Assembly (NCBI GenBank): GCA_905479845.1
Contig: CAJQOB010000245.1
Location: 1 to 10,891, forward strand
Source of the DNA: an uncultured Flavobacteriales bacterium
GTDB lineage: Bacteria > Bacteroidota > Bacteroidia > Flavobacteriales_D > Crocinitomicaceae
Length of the DNA stretch: 10,891 nt
Direction of reading: 5' to 3'
Shown here: in pieces, positions 1-7,495 of the stretch
How positions within the stretch are numbered: position 1 is the first letter of the stretch
Layout: each line of letters begins with the position of its first letter
Program-made: the position numbers and the translations under genes
The notes under the pieces: generated by a model
Told to the model about the DNA's origin: nothing
Seen by the model: the letters and a program-made list of their open reading frames with translations, nothing else
Database searches by the model: none

Positions 1-1
1 A

Positions 2-1222
2 GGAGCCTTAACTCCAATTGGAAATAACCTTTCCGAATATTGGGACGGCCTAATTAATGGAAAAAGTGGAGCTGCAAAAATTACCCGCTATGATGCATCG
101 GCGTTCAAAACACATTTTGCTTGCGAACTTAAAGGCTTTAACGCCGCAGATCACTTCGATCGTAAGGAAGCAAGGAAATTAGACCCATTCTCGCAATATG
201 CTATGGTCGCGGCTTCCGAGGCCATGGCAGATGCGGGTTTAATGGAATCCAACCCTAACCAAGACCGAATTGGTGTTATTTGGGGTTCTGGAATTGGAGG
301 ACTTCAAACCTTCCAAGATGAGGCAAAAGCCTTTTACCAGGGAGATGGAACTCCACGTATCAATCCTTTCTTTATTCCTAAGATGATCGCTGACATCGCG
401 GCAGGTCACATTTCCATTAAATATGGACTTCGTGGACCTAACTACGTGACTGTTTCGGCTTGTGCGTCATCTACTAATGCAATCATCGATGCATTCAATT
501 ACATTCGTCTTGGTAAATCTGACGCGATCGTAACTGGTGGATCCGAGGCTTGTGTTAACGAAATGGGAATGGGAGGTTTCAATGCATTGAAAGCACTTTC
601 AACTCGAAATGATTCTCCGGAAACGGCTTCTCGTCCGTTCGACGTAGACCGTGATGGTTTTGTTTTGGGAGAGGGAGCTGGAGCTTTGATCCTTGAGGAA
701 TACGAACACGCGAAAGCTCGCGGGGCAAAAATCTACGCTGAGGTAATCGGTGGTGGAATGTCTGGTGATGCTTACCACATGACTGCTCCACATCCAGATG
801 GATTGGGTGCAAAAAATACGATGCTTGCTGCTTTGGAAGACGCCGAAATCGATCCGACGCAAGTAGATTACGTAAACGTTCATGGTACTTCAACACCTTT
901 GGGTGATATTGCTGAAGTAAAGGCAATACAACAAGTATTTGGTGAGCACGCGTACGAATTGAACATTAGTTCAACAAAATCGATGACAGGACACCTTTTG
1001 GGTGCTGCTGGTGCAATTGAAGCGATTGCGTCGATTCTAGCTGTGAAAAATGATATTGTTCCACCAACAATTAATCACTTTACAGACGATCCAGAATTGG
1101 ACACAAAAATGAACTTCACGTTTAACGAAGCTCAAAAACGTTCAGTGAATATTGCGCTTTCGAATACTTTTGGATTCGGAGGTCACAATACTACAGTGAT
1201 TGTCAAAAAATTCGAGGCTTAG
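2..1222 (+). CDS. fabF: 3-oxoacyl-[ACP] synthase II (FabF), 5'-truncated by window edge
   Basis: Beta-ketoacyl-ACP synthase II condenses malonyl-ACP with a growing acyl-ACP in cytosolic type II fatty acid synthesis. The reading frame is open from base 2, where it reads GALTPIGNN, the usual beginning of FabF after about ten residues, so the true start lies just outside the window and the first internal ATG (203) is not the start. The thiolase-fold Cys-His-His triad is present: the nucleophile Cys codon at 461 in VSACASS, His at 881 in NVHGTSTPLGD, and His at 992 in STKSMTGHLLGAAG, with the conserved Lys at 977. The glycine-rich C-terminal motif NTFGFGGHN is intact. The end is complete (TAG at 1220). 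rnc follows with no gap, so the two are surely co-transcribed, as in many bacteria where acpP-fabF-rnc cluster. The name fabF rather than fabB rests on the overall motif pattern and context. Confidence 0.97.
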   Translation, partial: GALTPIGNNLSEYWDGLINGKSGAAKITRYDASAFKTHFACELKGFNAADHFDRKEARKLDPFSQYAMVAASEAMADAGLMESNPNQDRIGVIWGSGIGGLQTFQDEAKAFYQGDGTPRINPFFIPKMIADIAAGHISIKYGLRGPNYVTVSACASSTNAIIDAFNYIRLGKSDAIVTGGSEACVNEMGMGGFNALKALSTRNDSPETASRPFDVDRDGFVLGEGAGALILEEYEHAKARGAKIYAEVIGGGMSGDAYHMTAPHPDGLGAKNTMLAALEDAEIDPTQVDYVNVHGTSTPLGDIAEVKAIQQVFGEHAYELNISSTKSMTGHLLGAAGAIEAIASILAVKNDIVPPTINHFTDDPELDTKMNFTFNEAQKRSVNIALSNTFGFGGHNTTVIVKKFEA

Positions 1223-1945
1223 TTGTCGAAGTTTTTAAATTTATTCTTTAAAAAGCCCCCCAAGGCCGATCCAGAAATAGAGCGGTTCATGCTCGAACGT
1301 TTTGGTCATGCACCAAAAAATGGAGAACTGTTTCTAACCGCCTTAACCCACAAGTCCATTTTGAACACTTCTGAAATTGAAATTTCAAACGAGCGTTTGG
1401 AGTTTTTGGGAGATGCTATTTTGGATTCAATCGTTGCGGAGTTTTTATACGAACGCTTTCCGAACGAAAACGAGGGGTACCTCACAAAAATCAAATCCAA
1501 GGTTGTAAGTAGAAATACACTTGGAACGATCGGTCATGACATGAAGATTGGCGACGTTCTTCGTTACAACAAGAATCGAACGATCAAGATGGAAACCATC
1601 GAAGGGAACGCTTTTGAAGCTCTTGTTGGGGCGATCTACCTCGATGCTGGCTATGAAGCTACTCAAGCATGTATCATTGGCCACGTCTTCCGAAAATACG
1701 TGAACCTAAACCGTATTCTGGAGGAGGAAATTGATTTCAAATCGCGTCTGTTTATCTGGAGTCAGAAAAATCGCCTACCAATTGAATTTGAAGTTCTGGA
1801 AGAAGAAAGTGACGGTGCCAACTGGAAATATTTGGTACGTGTAAACATCAGTGATCGTGAATACGGTCGTGGCTCAGGATCTTCGAAGAAAAAAGCAGAG
1901 CAAGCAGCTGCTCAAGAAACATTGGAGCTGTTGGGTGAATTGTAG
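1223..1945 (+). CDS. rnc: Ribonuclease III
   Basis: Double-strand-specific endoribonuclease that processes rRNA precursors and structured mRNAs in the cytosol. It is 240 residues, the normal size. The N-terminal nuclease domain (about 20-165) carries the signature NERLEFLGDAILD at 56-68 with metal-binding Glu60 and Asp64, and a second active-site stretch GNAFEALVGAIYLD at 128-141 with Glu132. A dsRNA-binding domain occupies about 170-238 and ends in the typical GSGSSKKKAEQAAAQ helix. The start is TTG at 1223, directly after the fabF stop codon. It gives the expected short basic lead before the nuclease domain, and I see no better ATG or GTG start, so translational coupling to fabF is likely. 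The position equivalent to Aquifex Asp107 / E. coli Asp114 is Asn129 here, probably a lineage trait rather than inactivation because Glu60, Asp64 and Glu132 remain. Confidence 0.96.
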   Translation: MSKFLNLFFKKPPKADPEIERFMLERFGHAPKNGELFLTALTHKSILNTSEIEISNERLEFLGDAILDSIVAEFLYERFPNENEGYLTKIKSKVVSRNTLGTIGHDMKIGDVLRYNKNRTIKMETIEGNAFEALVGAIYLDAGYEATQACIIGHVFRKYVNLNRILEEEIDFKSRLFIWSQKNRLPIEFEVLEEESDGANWKYLVRVNISDREYGRGSGSSKKKAEQAAAQETLELLGEL

Positions 1946-2059
1946 ACACCGACCTACAACCATAGACTTTCTTAACTGAAGTGTACCATCAACACGTTTA
2001 GGACGTTATACTTTATGGAAAGGAACAATTTTTGCATCCTTCTTCTAAAACCGACTTCT

Positions 2060-3277
2060 ATGAAATACCTCATTCTCTTTGCCCTTGCGCTTCCTTTTTG
2101 CTCTATTTCTCAAGATGAATTCGAAAGCGATTCTCCGTATATGTATGATTCCAAGACAATAGTACAACTGAAAAGTATTGTCGATTCATTGAATTTGAAA
2201 TTCATGCAATGCGACCTTGATCGTGAATTCCGATCGAAGCGTCAAGCTCACGGTTGGCAGGTTAGCCTTAAAGGAAATCGGTCGAAAGAACTCGAAAAAG
2301 CACTCAAAAATTCCCCTTCAATTGACGAAGTAAAGAAAGCTTTTCCCAAGGCAACATTCACTAAATCCGTTTTTGTCGAATATGCCTACTCCAACTATGA
2401 TGATGAGAAAAAAATCAAAATCTATGGCTATCCAGGGGAAACATCTAGGTCATTCGATGATACCAAAAAGATCAGAGAAGATCTCAGAAAGGGTAAATGG
2501 ATCTCTCGATACACAGATTACAGCGATAAAGAACGCTTACGTGCTTTTTTCTTCGAGGAAGATTTCACAACAAGTGTTCTTCCCGACAAATACGCTAGAA
2601 TGATTCAATATGTAGATTGCATGGTTGACACCAATTCTCAAGTGATGTTGGAAGAAGCCGATTATGGTCGATACGACGGCTTACCTGCAAACTACCAGTC
2701 TCTGTCATTGAAAGAGAAGAAAACACTATTGGACGAGAAAAGAATGACCCGCGTAATGGGTGGATGCAGCCAAGATCAATCTCCAAGGTTCCATGCCCGA
2801 GATATCGCCATACTTTCTGCAGAGGCTCTCGAATGGTCAATTTTCCTACGGTCTCATCTTAACGTCATGAATGATCGTTTTGAACGTGCAAGCGACGGCA
2901 GTTATGCTTGGGCAGGACGTGGAACTTACATTAGAGAATTGGAAGAACTTGATATCGATATTCAATCGCTGATCATAGGGATTTCACTTCGAGTTGACAA
3001 CCCTGCGGATAACCACTACCACGGATCAATTAGTCGAGTAGGACGCGCACTATCTGAATCAGATCAACTCGATAGATTCCATGAACTTATGAGTGACATG
3101 ATGAACGATGAATCACTCGATGACTACAACAAGATTCTGATTTACTATTTATGGCGAAATTCAAACTCGTACGCCTTAGAAAAAGATCAAGCGGAACGCG
3201 AAGAAAACTTGAGAAAAGCTTCAGCGGGACTCCCGGATTATTTCGTTAAGTACTTAGAGGAAGAAGCGGACAAATAA
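2060..3277 (+). CDS. Exported protein of unknown function
   Basis: I do not recognise the family. I chose the start ATG at 2060 because it gives a clean signal peptide, MKYLILFALALPFCSISQ, with likely cleavage before the Gln. The longer frame from 2015 would put 15 extra residues in front of it. The mature part, about 387 residues, is highly charged and hydrophilic, with no further membrane helix and no zinc, hydrolase or repeat motif I can name. It contains a few cysteines, a Tyr-rich acidic stretch (FVEYAYSNYDDEKK) and an HYHG tetrapeptide near residue 328. The C-terminal third looks helical and ends EEEADK, with no Bacteroidota type IX secretion domain visible, so periplasmic residence is the simplest guess. 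It stands alone: 114 bases after rnc and about 90 before the next gene. A weak TAnnTTTG-like element (aatttttg, 2027-2034) precedes it. Confidence 0.8.
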   Translation: MKYLILFALALPFCSISQDEFESDSPYMYDSKTIVQLKSIVDSLNLKFMQCDLDREFRSKRQAHGWQVSLKGNRSKELEKALKNSPSIDEVKKAFPKATFTKSVFVEYAYSNYDDEKKIKIYGYPGETSRSFDDTKKIREDLRKGKWISRYTDYSDKERLRAFFFEEDFTTSVLPDKYARMIQYVDCMVDTNSQVMLEEADYGRYDGLPANYQSLSLKEKKTLLDEKRMTRVMGGCSQDQSPRFHARDIAILSAEALEWSIFLRSHLNVMNDRFERASDGSYAWAGRGTYIRELEELDIDIQSLIIGISLRVDNPADNHYHGSISRVGRALSESDQLDRFHELMSDMMNDESLDDYNKILIYYLWRNSNSYALEKDQAEREENLRKASAGLPDYFVKYLEEEADK

Positions 3278-3336
3278 AACTGAGTGGCATACCCATAAAT
3301 TCCAACCTGATTTTATTCACTAAAGACGAAAACCGT

Positions 3337-3344
3337 TAACTTGC
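3337..3344 (+). promoter_or_regulatory. Possible Bacteroidota -7 element before the GDPD gene
   Basis: TAACTTGC resembles the Bacteroidota -7 element (TAnnTTTG), with one mismatch. A transcript starting about seven bases downstream would begin near 3351. No good TTTG -33 element sits at the expected 19-base spacing. The support comes mainly from the near-copy at the next gene (4305-4333). Confidence 0.3.
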
Positions 3345-3368
3345 ATCCGTGTGTTCAAAAATCAATCT

Positions 3369-4268
3369 ATGGAAAAGAATGCAGTTGAATCAACTTGGAA
3401 GGCAAGAATTGAGTGCATTGACCTACAAGGTCACAGAGGATGTCGTGGAATCCTTCCCGAAAACACTATTGAGAGCTTCTTAAAAGCGCTGGAAATAGGA
3501 GTTGCTACATTAGAGATGGACGTAGTGATCTCAAAAGATAAACAAGTTGTTGTTTCTCACGAAGCATATTTCTCTCACGAAATAGCCACAACTCCTTCAG
3601 GTGAACTCATTACTAAAAAGAACGAGAAAGAACACAACATTTATCAACTCACGTATCAGCAAATCAAAGAATATGATGTCGGATTGAGACCACATGCACG
3701 CTTTCCACAACAACAAAACATACAAGCTGTTAAACCGCTCCTCAAAGATGTGATTATTGCATCTGATAGCTTTGCGATGAACAATTCAATAAAGAAGCCG
3801 TTCTACAACATCGAAATCAAGCGCGATCCAGAACTCGGTTCTCTGTTTCAGCCATCAGCAGAGGAATTCGCTCAGCTCGTAATTGATCAGGTAGAGAAAT
3901 ACTCCATCGCGGATAGAGTTTGTCTTCAATCTTTTGATCTAGAAACCTTGAAAGCAATTAAACGATTCGCTCCAAAGCTGACAATGGCGCTTCTCGTTGA
4001 AAACGAAAAATCCTTTCAGGAAAACCTTGCAGAATTAGGTTTCACTCCAGACATTTACGGTCCATATTTCAAACTCATTTCGCAAGAGCTAGTTGATCAG
4101 TGCAAAGACAAAAACATGTTGATCATACATTGGACGGTAAACGAGGAAGAAGACGCTCGACGATTAATTGGATACGGTGTAGATGGAATAATTACAGACT
4201 ATCCAGACAAGGTAAAGGCGATACTGAACGAATTGGAGATTGCCATAAAGAAAACTACAATCAAATAA
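3369..4268 (+). CDS. Glycerophosphodiester phosphodiesterase family protein
   Basis: GDPD enzymes hydrolyse deacylated phospholipids (glycerophosphodiesters) to sn-glycerol 3-phosphate and an alcohol, with a divalent metal in a TIM barrel. The family motifs are present: the catalytic HRG at the start of GHRGCRGILPENT, the metal ligands in LEMDVVISK, the second catalytic His in VVVSHE, an NIEIKRDP strand, LQSFD, and the C-terminal HWTVNEEEDARRLIGYGVDGIITDYPD. The segment RPHARFPQQQ followed by KPLL resembles the longer GlpQ-like subgroup. No signal peptide or lipobox is visible, so it is probably cytosolic, unlike periplasmic GlpQ. The open frame also allows a GTG start at 3351 (six more residues). 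I prefer ATG 3369 because a putative promoter would place the transcript start at about 3351. It lies 48 bases before the AraC-type regulator on the same strand. Substrate is unknown. Confidence 0.9.
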   Translation: MEKNAVESTWKARIECIDLQGHRGCRGILPENTIESFLKALEIGVATLEMDVVISKDKQVVVSHEAYFSHEIATTPSGELITKKNEKEHNIYQLTYQQIKEYDVGLRPHARFPQQQNIQAVKPLLKDVIIASDSFAMNNSIKKPFYNIEIKRDPELGSLFQPSAEEFAQLVIDQVEKYSIADRVCLQSFDLETLKAIKRFAPKLTMALLVENEKSFQENLAELGFTPDIYGPYFKLISQELVDQCKDKNMLIIHWTVNEEEDARRLIGYGVDGIITDYPDKVKAILNELEIAIKKTTIK

Positions 4269-4304
4269 TAGCCCGCGAAGATCACTTTAGTTTATCAAAA
4301 GACC

Positions 4305-4312
4305 TAAATTGC
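4305..4312 (+). promoter_or_regulatory. Possible -7 element immediately before the TolB/TPR/AraC gene
   Basis: TAAATTGC precedes the GTG start by only a few bases and matches the context before the GDPD gene. If it is a promoter, the transcript would start at or next to the GTG at 4317, meaning a leaderless mRNA. The TAA at 4305-4307 is also an in-frame stop, so the gene cannot start further upstream. No convincing -33 element is seen. Confidence 0.3.
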
Positions 4313-4316
4313 GTCT

Positions 4317-6119
4317 GTGAGTTCAACAGTCAACAAATCCATTGCAGTGCTTCCCTTTGTGAACATGAGTTCCAATGAAGAAGCGGAGTATTTTTCCGAT
4401 GGAATTACTGAAGAAATTATCAATGCGCTGGCGAAAATTCAAGAACTCAAAGTCACTTCAAGGACATCTTCATTTTCATTCAAAGGGACAAAAAGCACGA
4501 TTTCTGAAATAGGAAAACAACTCAGGGTTTCAATTATTCTAGAGGGAAGTGTTCGGCTTTCAGGAACATCCGCAAGAATCACAGCGCAGTTAATTGAAGT
4601 TGAAAGTGATTTCCATTTTTGGTCGGAGACCTTTGATCGCAATCTGGAAAATGTGTTCGCTGTACAAGATGAAATCAGCTTAATAATTGCCGACAAACTA
4701 AGAGAAAACCTCGGTCACTTTGAATTGAAAGAGCACTTGGTTGACTCCTACAATGTCCCTTTTGAAACGTATAAAAAATACCTGAAAGGACGCTATTACT
4801 TGATGAAATTGGATTACAGCAATACGCTCAAAGCAATTTCTATATTTGAAGATGTTATCACAGAATCTCCCGACTTCCCGTTGCCCTATCTTGATATCAA
4901 CCAGGGGTACACGTATATGGGGACCATGGGAATCATTCCAGCCTACGAAGGTTTTATGAAGGCCCAACCTTTCTTGGAAAAAGCAATTAAGCTTGGAGAA
5001 AACCTTCCTGAAACACAGTTAAATCTCGCGTGGATTAGTTGTTGGCAAAAATGGGATTTGAAACAAGCGTACGTGCACCTCAACAATGCCTTGAGCATTC
5101 GACCAATAGACAGCATGTACATCACTATGGCTAATTTCTTGACATTGGAAGGGAAGCTAGATGTAGCGATGAAATACCTCGAAAAAGCACTTGAAATAGC
5201 TCCATTTTCATCTGTCAATATTAATTACAAAGGGTTTCTGTTTTATATGATGGAGCAATATGATACTGCTCTTCCCTACTATAAACGTAGTTTGGACCTA
5301 CAACCAGAATTGCCTTTCCCGGTTGTGGACATCGGTGCTTGCTACCTACTTTCTGGACGACAAGAAGAAGGCTTGGCTTATTTCGATGGACTGCCCGATG
5401 ATGATACAGGGTTTCTCGCAAAACTGGGTGGTACAACAATTTCACATGTGATGATGGGAAACAATGCTAAAGCCGAAGAGGGTATTTCGCAATTGGAATC
5501 GTTCCTTGAAACACCATCGGCTGGAAATGCACTGAATTTTCTAATTCTCTGTCATGCCCAACTCAACAACTTAGACACGGCACTAGAGTACCTCAAAAAA
5601 GCGATTGACAGTCATTTCCCACTCGTTTTGCTCCTCCCAACTGATCCCTTGGCGAAACCACTTCACCATTTACCCGATTTCAAGAAATCTATTTCAGGAA
5701 TTCTCGGTGATCATATAGAAAGTGAATCAACGGAAAAAGACCGCAAATACAAGAAATCATTGTTCACAGAAGAAGAACTACTTCGTTACAAAAAGCGCTT
5801 GAATGACTTAATGGAAGATGACCAATTGTACCTCAATCCAGAACTCACATTGCGATCATTAGCTGACTACATGCACCTGCCTCCGAATCACATGTCGCAA
5901 TTGCTCAACGAAGGCTTGAATCAAAACTTCTCGGACCATGTGAATACCTATCGCTTGGAAAATTTCAAGCTTAAACTGGCAACAGACACTGCGCATCAAT
6001 TAACATTATTGGCAATGGCGTATGATAGTGGATTCAATTCCAAAACGGTATTCAACACCTTCTTTAAAAAGAAAATGGGGATCACACCAAAAGCCTACTG
6101 GAACCAATTGAATGAATAA
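4317..6119 (+). CDS. TolB/FlgO-like domain - TPR - AraC-type HTH transcriptional regulator
   Basis: A 600-residue, apparently soluble regulator. Residues 7-130 form the TolB-N/FlgO-like domain seen in adenylate-cyclase-linked and CadC-like proteins, with hallmarks KSIAVLPFVNMSS, YFSDGITEEIINALAKI, VTSRTSSFSFKG, ILEGSVR, ARITAQLIEV and FAVQDEIS. Residues about 150-440 are helical TPR-like repeats (for example the stretches at 273-296 and 306-330). Residues about 495-598 are an AraC/XylS DNA-binding domain with two helix-turn-helix units: LRSLADYMHLPPNHMSQLLN, then LLAMAYDSGFNSKTVFNTFF and KKMGITPKAYW. GTG at 4317 is the only conventional start, because an in-frame TAA sits 12 bases upstream and the conserved domain begins almost at once. 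No membrane helix is seen, so how it senses is unclear; TPRs suggest a protein partner. The oxidoreductase 92 bases downstream is the most obvious candidate target. Confidence 0.9.
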   Translation: MSSTVNKSIAVLPFVNMSSNEEAEYFSDGITEEIINALAKIQELKVTSRTSSFSFKGTKSTISEIGKQLRVSIILEGSVRLSGTSARITAQLIEVESDFHFWSETFDRNLENVFAVQDEISLIIADKLRENLGHFELKEHLVDSYNVPFETYKKYLKGRYYLMKLDYSNTLKAISIFEDVITESPDFPLPYLDINQGYTYMGTMGIIPAYEGFMKAQPFLEKAIKLGENLPETQLNLAWISCWQKWDLKQAYVHLNNALSIRPIDSMYITMANFLTLEGKLDVAMKYLEKALEIAPFSSVNINYKGFLFYMMEQYDTALPYYKRSLDLQPELPFPVVDIGACYLLSGRQEEGLAYFDGLPDDDTGFLAKLGGTTISHVMMGNNAKAEEGISQLESFLETPSAGNALNFLILCHAQLNNLDTALEYLKKAIDSHFPLVLLLPTDPLAKPLHHLPDFKKSISGILGDHIESESTEKDRKYKKSLFTEEELLRYKKRLNDLMEDDQLYLNPELTLRSLADYMHLPPNHMSQLLNEGLNQNFSDHVNTYRLENFKLKLATDTAHQLTLLAMAYDSGFNSKTVFNTFFKKKMGITPKAYWNQLNE

Positions 6120-6137
6120 GTTCTGATTTTCAACTTT

Positions 6138-6159
6138 GTTCCGATTTACAATCTGGAAC
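6138..6159 (+). promoter_or_regulatory. Imperfect palindrome / possible operator upstream of the oxidoreductase
   Basis: GTTCC-GATT-TAC-AATC-T-GGAAC forms two nine-base arms with a one-base bulge. CGATT recurs 17 bases downstream (6142 and 6159), a spacing compatible with the paired half-sites of AraC-type regulators. No T-tract follows, so a terminator is unlikely. It lies between the AraC-type regulator gene and the oxidoreductase, hence the operator suggestion. A weak terminator or mRNA hairpin remains possible. Confidence 0.3.
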
Positions 6160-6211
6160 GATTCAAGGAATTAATCACCCCACCTTTGCTTCATAATTAA
6201 AACACGAAGTT

Positions 6212-7189
6212 ATGAAAGCAGTTATAGCAAATAAATATGGAGGACCTGAAGTTCTTCAAATCAAAGAAGTAGAGAAACCAACTCCGAAGCAGGATGAAGT
6301 CCTCATTAAAATCCACGCGACTTCAATTACAGCAGCCAGCACATTTATGCGTTTGGGAACTCCATATTTTGGGCGTCTCTTTATAGGGTTGACAAAACCA
6401 AAAGTTAAAACACCAGGAACCGATCTTTCAGGAACAATTGAGGCCGTTGGATCTGAGGTTACCAACTTTAAAGTAGGCGATCGAGTGATGGCAGAAACAG
6501 GGCTAAACTGCGGCGCATACGCAGAATACATCTGTTTACCATTTCATGCCTTAATGGTTCACCAACCTGAGAACGTACGTCCTGAGGAGGCTACAGGAAT
6601 TCTGGATGGAGCATGTACCGCTCTCGCCTTCTTTACAGATCAAGTCAAGGTTAAGAAGGGACAAAAGGTGTTGATCAACGGAGCATCTGGAAGTATTGGA
6701 ACTGCAGCCGTTCAACTTGCTAAGCACTTCGGAGCTGAAGTAACTGGAGTGTGTAGCACGATAAACAAAGCCCTCGTAAAAGATTTAGGTGCAGATAAGG
6801 TCTTGGACTATTCAAAAAATGAACTGGATCAAAGCTCAGAAAAATTTGACGTGATCTTTGATACCGTAGGTAAATTGTCTTACTGCGATTCGAGGAAGCA
6901 CTTAAGTAAGAGAGGTGTATTTCTAACTCCTGTTCTGACATTTTCTACCTTGCTTAAAATGATGATCGTTTCACCCTTCTCAAAAAAGAAATTGAAATTT
7001 GCCGCAACTGGAATGCGCAAAGAGGAACAACGAATGAGAGATTTGATTCAAATTCGAGATATGCTTGCATCAAACAAATTAACTACGATTATCGACCGCG
7101 TGTACCCTCTTGATCAAATCCAAGATGCTCATGCATATGTGGACACTGGAAGAAAAAGAGGAAATGTGATTTTATCCATGGGAGCCTAG
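6212..7189 (+). CDS. Zinc-independent quinone oxidoreductase-like NAD(P)-dependent alcohol dehydrogenase (MDR superfamily)
   Basis: A 325-residue medium-chain dehydrogenase/reductase of the quinone oxidoreductase branch, expected to reduce quinones, enones or related carbonyls using NAD(P)H in the cytosol. The GroES-like catalytic domain spans about 1-125 (MKAVIANKYGGPEVLQIKEV; TPGTDLSGTIEAVGSEVTNFKVGDRV). The Rossmann domain spans about 126-270 with nucleotide motif NGASGSIGTAAVQLAKHFGAEVTGV at 156-180 and FDVIFDTVG at 212-220. The structural-zinc cysteine cluster and catalytic zinc ligands of alcohol dehydrogenases are absent. The C-terminus returns to the GroES-like fold, ending GRKRGNVILSM. 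The start is ATG 6212; a CACCTTTG element (6181-6188) resembling a -7 box lies 23 bases before it. A strong terminator follows. Substrate cannot be read from sequence. Confidence 0.93.
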   Translation: MKAVIANKYGGPEVLQIKEVEKPTPKQDEVLIKIHATSITAASTFMRLGTPYFGRLFIGLTKPKVKTPGTDLSGTIEAVGSEVTNFKVGDRVMAETGLNCGAYAEYICLPFHALMVHQPENVRPEEATGILDGACTALAFFTDQVKVKKGQKVLINGASGSIGTAAVQLAKHFGAEVTGVCSTINKALVKDLGADKVLDYSKNELDQSSEKFDVIFDTVGKLSYCDSRKHLSKRGVFLTPVLTFSTLLKMMIVSPFSKKKLKFAATGMRKEEQRMRDLIQIRDMLASNKLTTIIDRVYPLDQIQDAHAYVDTGRKRGNVILSMGA

Positions 7190-7215
7190 AATATCACCCG
7201 TGAGTACTGAAAACA

Positions 7216-7246
7216 AAAAAGCTTCATCAAATTGATGAAGCTTTTT
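7216..7246. terminator. Bidirectional intrinsic terminator
   Basis: A perfect inverted repeat with 15-base arms (aaaaagcttcatcaa at 7216-7230 and its complement at 7232-7246) folds as a stable hairpin with an A-tract on one side and a T-tract on the other. It sits between the convergent oxidoreductase (ends 7189) and the minus-strand gene ending at 7257, so it can stop transcription from both sides. Confidence 0.9.
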
Positions 7247-7256
7247 AATTCTTGGT

Positions 7257-7493
7257 CTACTTCTCCGTAGATTCCTTCTTGCTCTTGTTTTCGTATGGTG
7301 CTGCGCGCTCATGATGATTCTTAGATTTCTTATTGACATCTGCATCATGCTGCATCCCATGACAATTTTCGACATTTGCCTTTTTGTGATGCATTCCTCT
7401 GTGATGCATCATTTTGCCTTTGATTGCGAACAAGGATCCAGCTGTTAGAAAGGCTACAAGTCCGACAATTATTTTTGTTCTTGCGTTTTTCAT
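7257..7493 (-). CDS. Small His/Met-rich exported protein, candidate metal-binding peptide
   Basis: A 78-residue protein. Residues 1-23 are a signal peptide (MKNARTKIIVGLVAFLTAGSLFA) with plausible cleavage after Ala23. The mature part of about 55 residues holds eight histidines (30, 31, 35, 36, 45, 49, 60, 61), four methionines (28, 29, 34, 47) and one cysteine (44), clustered as MMHHRGMHH and CHGMQH, followed by a charged Lys/Glu tail. Such composition suggests copper, nickel, zinc or similar metal binding in the periplasm, but this is inferred from composition; I recognise no family. It starts two bases after the stop of the upstream membrane-protein gene, so both are in one operon that ends at the terminator at 7216-7246. 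The tight spacing and signal peptide support a real gene despite its size. Confidence 0.75.
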   Translation of the reverse strand: MKNARTKIIVGLVAFLTAGSLFAIKGKMMHHRGMHHKKANVENCHGMQHDADVNKKSKNHHERAAPYENKSKKESTEK

Positions 7494-7495
7494 AA

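Noticed and set aside
203..205. ATG at 203 as the fabF start
   Set aside because: The frame is open upstream and encodes the conserved FabF N-terminus, so this ATG is internal.
579..926. Antisense reading frames of 94-115 residues inside fabF
   Set aside because: Shadow frames of a highly conserved gene, with no start context or recognisable motif.
2015..2059. Fifteen-residue N-terminal extension of the exported protein
   Set aside because: It would place 15 residues before a typical signal peptide; the second ATG is the better start.
1946..2059. Terminator or RNA gene between rnc and the exported protein gene
   Set aside because: No stable hairpin with a T-tract and no RNA-like structure is visible in these 114 bases.
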